Below, piece after piece: positions 6,822 to 12,166 of a stretch of 12,166 bases of DNA (its first letter is position 1; each line of letters starts with the position of its first letter). The position numbers and the translations under genes were made by a program. The notes under the pieces are model-generated. The model worked only from the letters and a program-made list of their open reading frames with translations, was not told the origin of the DNA and made no database searches. Source of the DNA: Candidatus Stercoripulliclostridium pullicola. GTDB taxonomy: Bacteria > Bacillota > Clostridia > Christensenellales > DTU072. Location of the stretch: NCBI GenBank assembly GCA_017694145.1, contig JADINF010000076.1, forward strand, positions 1 through 12,166, given 5' to 3'.

Positions 6822-8327
6822 TTATTCTCCTGCATGCGCTATGCCCAGTATTTCCAATTCTTTGGCATTGAGACCTATCCCGCGCAGCATGAGTCTGTTA
6901 CCGCGCAGAGCTTCTATCGAATTTATGCCCATACCTCCCATAAATTCGCGTATTTCCCTGCGCCATGCCGTCATAAGGTTCACAAGCCTTGCGCAGCCCG
7001 CTTCGGGATCAAGACGCCTGACCAGTTCGGGACGTTGAGTAGCTATACCCCAGTTGCATTTGCCGCTCTGGCAATTTCTGCAAAGGTGACACCCCATGGC
7101 GATGAGCGCCGCCGTAGCTATATAGCATGCGTCCGCGCCGAGCGCTATGGCTTTTATTACGTCGGTCGAGTTGCGGATACTGCCGCCCGCTATAAGCGAC
7201 ACGTCGTTGCGAATACCCTCTTCGCGCAACCTTCTGTCCACTGCGGCGAGCGCGAGCTCTATAGGAATACCCACGTTGTCCCTTATACCGGTCGGCGCGG
7301 CGCCGGTGCCTCCGCGGAAGCCGTCTATAGCTATGATGTCCGCGCCGCTTCTCGCTATCCCGCTCGCTATAGCCGCGATATTATGGACAGCCGCTACTTT
7401 GACGATAACGGGTTTTGCGTATGCCGTGGCTTCTTTTATCGAATACACGAGCTGCCTCAGATCCTCTATCGAATATATGTCGTGATGCGGCGCGGGAGAT
7501 ATCGCGTCCGTCCCTTCGGGTATCATTCGCGTTCGGGACACGTCGCCCGTTATTTTCGAAGCCGGCAGATGTCCGCCTATTCCGGGTTTTGCGCCCTGCC
7601 CCATTTTGATCTCCACGGCGACGCCTGCTTTCAGATATTCTTCGTGTACGCCGAAACGCCCCGAGGCTACCTGCACTACGGTATTCGCTCCGTACTTGAA
7701 AAAGTTTTCGTGCAGTCCGCCTTCGCCCGTATTGTAACATATCCCGAGTTTCTCGCTTGCTTCGGCAAGACATTTGTGCGCGTTGTAACTTATCGAGCCG
7801 TAGCTCATCGCCGAAAACATCACAGGCATGGACAATTCTATCTGCGGAGGAATATCGCAAATTATTTTGCCTTCGGCGTCGCGAGGAGTATTCGACGGCT
7901 TTTTGCCGAGAAAAACTCTCGTTTCCATAGGTTCGCGTAGCGGATCTATAGGCGGATTGGTAACCTGAGAGGCGTTTATAAGTATTTTGTCCCAACACAC
8001 GGGATAATCTTTCGGATTTCCCATGCTCGACAACAATACGCCGCCCGTCCCCGCCTGTTTGACGGCTTCTTTTATGGTTTCGTTGCTCCAGTTCGCGTTG
8101 TCGCGGAAATTGCAGTTGCTTTTGACGATTTTCAGCGCGTGCACGGGGCAGACAGCCACGCACCTTAAGCAATCCACGCATTTGGTATCGTCGCTCAGCA
8201 TGACTTTGCCGCTCTCGGAATAATAATGCACGCCGTTGGCGCATTCTCTCTCACACACTCTGCACCGCGTGCATTTAATATCGTTTCTGACTACTTCGAA
8301 TTCGGGATAGAAAAAATCGGCTTCCAT
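6822..8327 (-). CDS. Glutamate synthase FMN-binding subunit with N-terminal ferredoxin domain (domain 2 of a split GltB)
   Basis: The 501-residue protein should carry out the reductive step, converting 2-oxoglutarate and ammonia to glutamate on FMN. Residues 15-68 hold two [4Fe-4S] motifs: C19, C22, C25, C29 and C50, C53, C56, C60. The FMN barrel follows, with GQGAKPGIGGHLP (244-255), PHHDIYSIEDL (280-290), VKVAA near 309-313, DGFRGGTGAAP (335-345) and AGGSIRNSTDV (380-390). C413, C419 and C424 (C-x5-C-x4-C) match the [3Fe-4S] ligands of GltB, followed by GIATQRPEL. The gene starts one nucleotide after the amidotransferase subunit stop. No gltD (NAD(P)H subunit) is in the window, so the built-in ferredoxin domain suggests reduction by ferredoxin or an unlinked partner. 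Confidence 0.93.
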   Translation of the reverse strand: MEADFFYPEFEVVRNDIKCTRCRVCERECANGVHYYSESGKVMLSDDTKCVDCLRCVAVCPVHALKIVKSNCNFRDNANWSNETIKEAVKQAGTGGVLLSSMGNPKDYPVCWDKILINASQVTNPPIDPLREPMETRVFLGKKPSNTPRDAEGKIICDIPPQIELSMPVMFSAMSYGSISYNAHKCLAEASEKLGICYNTGEGGLHENFFKYGANTVVQVASGRFGVHEEYLKAGVAVEIKMGQGAKPGIGGHLPASKITGDVSRTRMIPEGTDAISPAPHHDIYSIEDLRQLVYSIKEATAYAKPVIVKVAAVHNIAAIASGIARSGADIIAIDGFRGGTGAAPTGIRDNVGIPIELALAAVDRRLREEGIRNDVSLIAGGSIRNSTDVIKAIALGADACYIATAALIAMGCHLCRNCQSGKCNWGIATQRPELVRRLDPEAGCARLVNLMTAWRREIREFMGGMGINSIEALRGNRLMLRGIGLNAKELEILGIAHAGE

Positions 8328-8328
8328 A

Positions 8329-9423
8329 TCAATATCTGCCCTCCCTGACTTTAACTATTACGGGTTCGCCGCCCGTAGGCGCATACACGTCGCCCGCGTC
8401 GGGCGCAATCTTTCTTATAGCCGCTTCCTCGCTGGCGATATATACCCGATCGCCCTTCTTCGCCGTCACCATCGAGCGCAGCTTCAATCTGTCGTTGAGC
8501 GCCATAAGACCGCCTTCGAAGCCGAGTACTATCGAGAAAGGTCCCGTCACAAGCAACCCCGAATATACCGTGCGAAGATATGTACATATCCTTTTATCTT
8601 CCTCGCTCATTCGCTCTATCGTGCTCCAGAAAGGAGCGGCTACCACGGAGGCGAATTCTTTCAGAGTAAGTTTTTGCCTGCGCAGAAGGTAGTCCGCTAT
8701 ATAAGCTATGACCTCGGTGTCCGTTTGCAACGTACATTTATATCCGTACATTTCTATGAATCTGCGGTTGGCGTCGTAAGAAGATATTTCGCCGTTATGC
8801 ACCACAGAATAATCGAGTATCGCGAAAGGATGCGCCCCGCCCCACCAGCCGGGAGTATTCGTCGGATACCTTCCGTGCGCTATCCAGGAATAACCCGAAT
8901 ATTCTTCTAGACGGTAAAATCTGCCCACGTCCTCGGGATATCCGACCGCTTTGAATACGCCCATATTCTTCCCCGCGGAAACTATGTACGCGCCTTTCAT
9001 CGAAGCGTTCACGCTCATTACTATGCGGGCGACGAATTCTCTTTCGTCAAGCTGCGCGTCGCGCATACGCGACGCGAGCGGCGCCGTAAAATATCTGTAT
9101 ATAATAGGTTCGTCGGTGATTTCGGGCATTTTCAAAGTGGGCACGGGCTCCGCTTTGACTATCTCGAAACTTTCTTTCAAAACGCTTTCGCACTCTTGTC
9201 TTACAGCCGCATTATCGAAAAATATATGCAAAGCATAAAAATCCTTATATTCCGGATATATCCCGTATCCTGCGAATCCTCCTCCGAGACCGTTTGAGCG
9301 GTCGTGCATCGGGCGCATGCTCTCCACTATATCCGCGCCGCTCATTCTTTCGCCTTCCGTGGAGATCACGGCGGATATGGCACATCCGGAGGGTATCCTT
9401 ATCTGACCTTCGAGCAATTTCAT
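8329..9423 (-). CDS. Glutamate synthase glutamine amidotransferase subunit (class II, domain 1 of a split GltB)
   Basis: The 364-residue protein hydrolyses glutamine and passes ammonia to the FMN subunit. It has the class II (Ntn-type) amidotransferase fold. The candidate nucleophile is C14 in RIPSGCAIS; as class II enzymes need Cys at the mature N-terminus, residues 1-13 are probably a short propeptide, as in GltB precursors. Other motifs: MHDRSNGLGGGFAGYG (39-54), HGRYPTNT (183-190), HNGEIS (209-214) and QTDTEV (233-238). The first gene of the leftward nitrogen operon, it has a strong AAGGGAG at 9429-9435, 5 nt before the ATG. An intrinsic terminator ends only 17 nt before the start codon, so its expression is probably attenuated. 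The order amidotransferase, FMN, GXGXG repeats the domain order of fused GltB. Confidence 0.92.
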   Translation of the reverse strand: MKLLEGQIRIPSGCAISAVISTEGERMSGADIVESMRPMHDRSNGLGGGFAGYGIYPEYKDFYALHIFFDNAAVRQECESVLKESFEIVKAEPVPTLKMPEITDEPIIYRYFTAPLASRMRDAQLDEREFVARIVMSVNASMKGAYIVSAGKNMGVFKAVGYPEDVGRFYRLEEYSGYSWIAHGRYPTNTPGWWGGAHPFAILDYSVVHNGEISSYDANRRFIEMYGYKCTLQTDTEVIAYIADYLLRRQKLTLKEFASVVAAPFWSTIERMSEEDKRICTYLRTVYSGLLVTGPFSIVLGFEGGLMALNDRLKLRSMVTAKKGDRVYIASEEAAIRKIAPDAGDVYAPTGGEPVIVKVREGRY

Positions 9424-9440
9424 ACAAACTCCCTTTTGCG

Positions 9441-9503
9441 TAAAAAATAAAAGAGCAAAGGCGTTCGCGGGGCGTAAAATGCCCTTTATGAACGCCTTTG
9501 CTC
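9441..9503 (-). terminator. Leader terminator (attenuator) of the glutamate synthase operon
   Basis: A perfect 14-bp stem pairs GAGCAAAGGCGTTC with GAACGCCTTTGCTC (plus positions 9453-9466 and 9490-9503). The 23-nt interior has its own small GGGC/GCCC hairpin. On the minus strand a T-rich run (TTTTATTTTTT, 9442-9452) follows directly. The hairpin lies between the operon promoter (9516-9545) and the first ribosome site (9429-9435), so it would end transcripts before the first gene unless overridden. On the plus strand no T-run follows, so it acts leftward. Confidence 0.85.
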
Positions 9504-9515
9504 ATATTGTTGAGG

Positions 9516-9545
9516 ATTATATCACGTTAAGGCAAGACATGTCAA
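9516..9545 (-). promoter_or_regulatory. Promoter of the glutamate synthase operon
   Basis: On the minus strand a consensus TTGACA (9540-9545) and a consensus TATAAT (9516-9521) are separated by 18 bp. The start of transcription is predicted at about 9508, only 4-5 nt before the leader hairpin. The sequence around it, TCGTTGACA-N18-TATAATCC, is matched by the glnN promoter. Confidence 0.85.
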
Positions 9546-9604
9546 CGACTAAATTCCAATTTTTCGGACACAGACGGTCATTCGAAATTCGCAAAAATTT
9601 TATC

Positions 9605-9618
9605 GTCAATTCGTTGAC
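9605..9618. repeat. Inverted repeat GTCAA-N4-TTGAC over the glnN -35 box
   Basis: A perfect 5-bp inverted repeat with centre TTCG; its right arm is part of the glnN -35 box. The half-site TGTCAACGA occurs again at the operon -35 (9540-9548), where a neighbouring GACATGTC palindrome (9536-9543) is seen. It may be an operator, or may just reflect the shared -35 sequence. Confidence 0.4.
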
Positions 9619-9643
9619 AAACATTCAAGGAATTTTGTATAAT
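9614..9643 (+). promoter_or_regulatory. Promoter of glnN
   Basis: Consensus TTGACA (9614-9619) and consensus TATAAT (9638-9643) with an 18-bp spacer. Transcription should start at about 9650. The flanks (TCG before the -35, CC after the -10) and the spacer length are the same as in the divergent operon promoter. Confidence 0.85.
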
Positions 9644-9662
9644 CCGTTCAATGAAAGGCAAT

Positions 9663-9698
9663 GGCGTCTTTGAGTTTTCTCAAGGACGCCTTTTCTTT
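9663..9698 (+). terminator. Leader terminator (attenuator) of glnN
   Basis: A 12-bp stem (GGCGTCTTTGAG, 9663-9674, with CTCAAGGACGCC, 9679-9690; one G-T pair) has a TTTT loop and is followed by TTTTCTTT. It sits between the glnN promoter and the ribosome site, starting about 13 nt after the predicted transcript start. AAAGGC at 9654-9659 can alternatively pair with GCCTTT at 9688-9693, though this is weaker than the terminator stem. Confidence 0.8.
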
Positions 9699-9709
9699 AT
9701 ATCAAATTC

Positions 9710-9715
9710 AAGGAG
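9710..9715 (+). promoter_or_regulatory. Ribosome binding site deciding the glnN start
   Basis: AAGGAG lies 7 nt before the ATG at 9723. The frame is open back to an ATG at 9651, but that codon is at the predicted transcript start, has no ribosome site and would translate through the terminator hairpin. Confidence 0.85.
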
Positions 9716-9722
9716 AAATTGT

Positions 9723-11819
9723 ATGGAATCGGTTGCTGATTATTTCGGATGTATGGTATTCGACGACAGAGTGATGAGAGCGACTCTCTCCTCCGACGTC
9801 TACAGATCGCTCAAAAAAACTATAGATCAGGGCGCACAGCTCGATATATCCGTCGCTAACGCAGTCGCCACCGCAATGAAAGATTGGGCGGTATCGAAAG
9901 GCGCTACGCATTATACGCATTGGTTCCAGCCCCTCACCGGAATTACGGCGGAAAAGCACGACGGCTTCATAAGCCCCGCGCCCGACGGCAGAGTAATAAT
10001 GGAATTTTCGGGTAAAGAACTTATAAAAGGCGAACCCGACGCTTCGAGTTTTCCTTCCGGCGGTCTGCGCGCCACTTTCGAGGCGAGAGGTTATACCGCA
10101 TGGGACCCCACCTCTTACGCGTTTATCAAAGGCAAAACTCTCTGTATCCCCACGGCGTTCTGCTCCTACGGCGGCGAAGCGCTCGACAAAAAAACTCCCC
10201 TTCTGCGCTCGATGGAAGCTCTCAACCGTCAGGCAATGAGGATACTGCGCCTTTTCGGAAACACGAGCGCCAAGTGCGTGCGCACTTCCGTAGGTCCCGA
10301 ACAGGAATATTTCCTTATAGATAAGGATATGTACGCAAAACGCAAAGACCTCATATATACCGGCAGAACGCTTTTCGGCGCGAAACCTCCTAAAGGTCAG
10401 GAACTGGACGACCATTATTTCGGAGCGATCAAGCCGCGCGTCGAAGCTTATATGGCGGATCTCGACGAAGAATTATGGAAGCTCGGAGTGCTTGCCAAGA
10501 CCAAGCACAACGAAGTAGCTCCCGCTCAGCACGAGCTTGCGCCCATATATAAAACGACCAATATAGCCACCGACCACAACCAGCTCACGATGGAGATAAT
10601 GCAGAAAGTCGCGGCAAGACATAACCTCGTCTGCCTTCTGCACGAAAAGCCTTTCGCGGGCGTGAACGGTTCGGGCAAGCATAACAACTGGTCGCTCACG
10701 ACCGATAAAGGCGGCAACCTGCTTACGCCCGGCGAAACGCCTTACGAAAACGCACAGTTCCTTCTCTTCCTTTGCGCCGTCATCAAAGCGGTGGACGATT
10801 ATCAGGATCTTTTGCGCATATCGGTAGCCACCGCAGGCAACGACCACAGGCTCGGAGCGAACGAAGCCCCGCCCGCCGTCGTGTCGATATTCCTGGGCGA
10901 CGAGCTGACAGCAATTCTCGACGCGATAGAAAAAGAAGCTCCCTATAGCGGCAAAAAGAAATCGCAGATGAAACTCGGAGTGGACGTATTGCCGCTTTTC
11001 CCGAAAGACACCACCGACCGCAACAGAACTTCGCCTTTCGCGTTCACGGGAAACAAATTCGAATTCCGTATGCTCGGCTCCTCCGACAGCATCGCCTGCG
11101 CAAATATTATGCTCAACAGCGCGGTAGCGGAGTCGCTTAAGCAGTATGCCGACGTGCTGGAGGGCGCAAAAGATTTCAATGCCGCCCTGCACGCGCTAAT
11201 CCGCGACACGGTGAAAGAGCACAAGCGCATAATTTTCAACGGCAACGGATACGACGCGGCGTGGATAAAAGAAGCTACCAAGAATCGCGGTCTGCTCAAC
11301 TACCGCACCACACCCGACTGCATGCCGCATCTTACCGACGAAAAGAACGTTACGATGCTCAAATCGCACGGAGTATATTCCGAAGCGGAGCTCAAGGCGC
11401 GTTGTGAGATAAACCTCGAAAATTATTGCAAAACGGTTACCATCGAAGCCAATACGATGTTGTATATGGCTACGCGAGAGATACTGCCTGCCGTAGAAAA
11501 GTACACCGCTTCGGTAGCGTCTTCCGCGTCGAAGAAAAAAGCGATCGCCCCCGAACTCGCCTGCTCTTACGAGCGTTCGCTCGTGACGACGCTGTCGGCT
11601 CTTACCGACCAGATAGCGGAAAAGATCGCGCGCCTTAACGACGCCGTATCCAAACTGAAATACGCCTACGATATTACCGCCGAAGCTTACGCGATACGCG
11701 ACACCGTGATACCCGCAATGAGCGAGCTGCGCGCCGTAGCGGACGAAGCGGAAACGCTTACCGCTTCCGAATACTGGCCCTTCCCCACTTACGGCGATCT
11801 CCTTTTCGGAGTTAAATAA
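9723..11819 (+). CDS. glnN: Glutamine synthetase type III
   Basis: The 698-residue protein makes glutamine from glutamate, ammonia and ATP and has the length of GS-III, much longer than GS-I or GS-II. The GS-III signature is clear at about 110-128, FPSGGLRATFEARGYTAWD. Active-site motifs: VGPEQEYFLID (E193, E195), KHNEVAPAQHELAP (261-274, with E264 and E271), TDHNQLTMEIM (283-293), NGSGKHNNWSL (H320) and NDHRLGANEAP (372-382), whose E380 is the flap glutamate. No missing key residue was seen, in contrast to the GS-like protein of the leftward operon, so this is the likely working glutamine synthetase of the locus. The start at 9723 rests on AAGGAG 7 nt upstream. The gene has its own promoter and a leader terminator and is followed after 22 nt by guaA, probably in one transcript. 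Confidence 0.95.
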   Translation: MESVADYFGCMVFDDRVMRATLSSDVYRSLKKTIDQGAQLDISVANAVATAMKDWAVSKGATHYTHWFQPLTGITAEKHDGFISPAPDGRVIMEFSGKELIKGEPDASSFPSGGLRATFEARGYTAWDPTSYAFIKGKTLCIPTAFCSYGGEALDKKTPLLRSMEALNRQAMRILRLFGNTSAKCVRTSVGPEQEYFLIDKDMYAKRKDLIYTGRTLFGAKPPKGQELDDHYFGAIKPRVEAYMADLDEELWKLGVLAKTKHNEVAPAQHELAPIYKTTNIATDHNQLTMEIMQKVAARHNLVCLLHEKPFAGVNGSGKHNNWSLTTDKGGNLLTPGETPYENAQFLLFLCAVIKAVDDYQDLLRISVATAGNDHRLGANEAPPAVVSIFLGDELTAILDAIEKEAPYSGKKKSQMKLGVDVLPLFPKDTTDRNRTSPFAFTGNKFEFRMLGSSDSIACANIMLNSAVAESLKQYADVLEGAKDFNAALHALIRDTVKEHKRIIFNGNGYDAAWIKEATKNRGLLNYRTTPDCMPHLTDEKNVTMLKSHGVYSEAELKARCEINLENYCKTVTIEANTMLYMATREILPAVEKYTASVASSASKKKAIAPELACSYERSLVTTLSALTDQIAEKIARLNDAVSKLKYAYDITAEAYAIRDTVIPAMSELRAVADEAETLTASEYWPFPTYGDLLFGVK

Positions 11820-11841
11820 TAATTCGGCGGAGGAATTCGGA

Positions 11842-12166
11842 ATGGAAAAAATTCTCGTACTCGATTTCGGCGGTCAATACAATTTACTTATAGCGCGCAG
11901 AGTTCGCGAACAGCACGTTTACGCGGAAGTGAAGTCCTACCGCAACGTAACGGCGGAAAGCGTAGCCGCCGAAGGTTACAAAGGAATAATATTTACCGGC
12001 GGACCTAACAGCGTATACGACGAAAAATCTCCCAAATGCGACAAAAAGATCGTAGAACTCGGTTTACCGATATTGGGGATATGCTACGGCGCACAGTTGC
12101 TTGCCTGGCTATGCGGCGGGAAAGTCGCGTCCGCCGGGGAAAGCGGCGAATACGGGAAAGTAACAT
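11842..12166 (+). CDS. guaA: GMP synthase (glutamine-hydrolysing), N-terminal amidotransferase part, cut by right edge
   Basis: The visible 108 residues are the start of the class I glutamine amidotransferase domain of GMP synthase, which feeds ammonia for conversion of XMP to GMP. Seen are the GuaA-type opening ILVLDFGGQYNLLIARRVRE, GIIFTGGPNSVYD (48-60) and the nucleophile elbow GICYGAQ with C81. The catalytic His-Glu pair and the ATP-pyrophosphatase domain lie beyond the window. GGAGG at 11829-11833 is 8 nt before the ATG. The gap to glnN is 22 nt with no terminator, so a glutamine producer and a glutamine consumer are probably co-transcribed. A stand-alone GuaA A-subunit cannot be excluded until the rest is seen. 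Confidence 0.9.
   Translation, partial: MEKILVLDFGGQYNLLIARRVREQHVYAEVKSYRNVTAESVAAEGYKGIIFTGGPNSVYDEKSPKCDKKIVELGLPILGICYGAQLLAWLCGGKVASAGESGEYGKVT

Noticed and set aside
6615..7940. 441-codon plus-strand frame opposite the glutamate synthase genes
   Set aside because: Antisense shadow of the FMN and GXGXG subunit genes, with Tyr/Arg/His-biased composition and no recognisable domain.
9424..9722. Canonical ANTAR two-hairpin target, GlnR/TnrA box, T-box or glutamine riboswitch in the divergent region
   Set aside because: No pair of hairpins with six-base A-N-N-G loops, no TGTNA-N7-TNACA match on either strand, no T-box sequence, and the leaders are too short for a known riboswitch. Only the terminators, promoters and palindromes could be supported.
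10473..11192. 239-codon minus-strand frame inside glnN
   Set aside because: Shadow of glnN; no promoter, ribosome site or motif.

Overview
The window looks like a chromosomal piece of an uncultured Gram-positive bacterium of the Clostridia type. This is inferred from gene content, not from a marker gene: a type III glutamine synthetase, an ANTAR RNA-binding regulator beside a GS-I-like gene, a split ferredoxin-type glutamate synthase, a collagen-repeat surface protein without signal peptide, strong GGAGG ribosome sites and intermediate GC. No tRNA, rRNA, CRISPR array or insertion sequence was seen.

Layout. (1) 1-187 (-): start of an unrecognised membrane-anchored protein that runs off the left edge. 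(2) 312-1151 (+): membrane- or lipid-anchored glycerophosphodiester phosphodiesterase, divergent from (1) and closed by a strong terminator. (3) 1234-2235 (-): collagen-like Gly-X-Y protein with a predicted beta-helix C-terminal part. (4) 2314-4163 (-): two-gene ABC exporter, ATPase then permease, overlapping by 4 nt. (5) 4198-9423 (-): nitrogen operon read right to left: amidotransferase subunit, ferredoxin/FMN subunit and GXGXG subunit of a split glutamate synthase, then a short GS-I-like protein, then an ANTAR regulator. No terminator separates it from the ABC genes. (6) 9424-9722: divergent control region. (7) 9723-11819 (+): type III glutamine synthetase (glnN), followed after 22 nt by the start of guaA (GMP synthase), cut by the right edge.

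How it fits together. GlnN makes glutamine, the split glutamate synthase turns glutamine plus 2-oxoglutarate into glutamate, and GuaA spends glutamine on GMP. The two transcription units leave a common 299-bp region through near-identical promoters (TCGTTGACA, 18-bp spacer, TATAATCC). Each transcript immediately runs into a long perfect hairpin followed by a T-run, placed just before the ribosome site of its first gene. That is the layout of transcription attenuation. The operon itself encodes a candidate RNA-binding antiterminator (ANTAR).

The most unusual part is the GS-I-like protein. It keeps the metal and substrate residues but has Lys in place of the flap glutamate, Asp in place of the feedback Arg, and no C-terminal tail. 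Since GlnN is present as a complete GS, the GS-I-like protein could be a glutamine sensor working with the ANTAR protein on the two leaders. This is a hypothesis; the canonical two-hairpin ANTAR target was not found.
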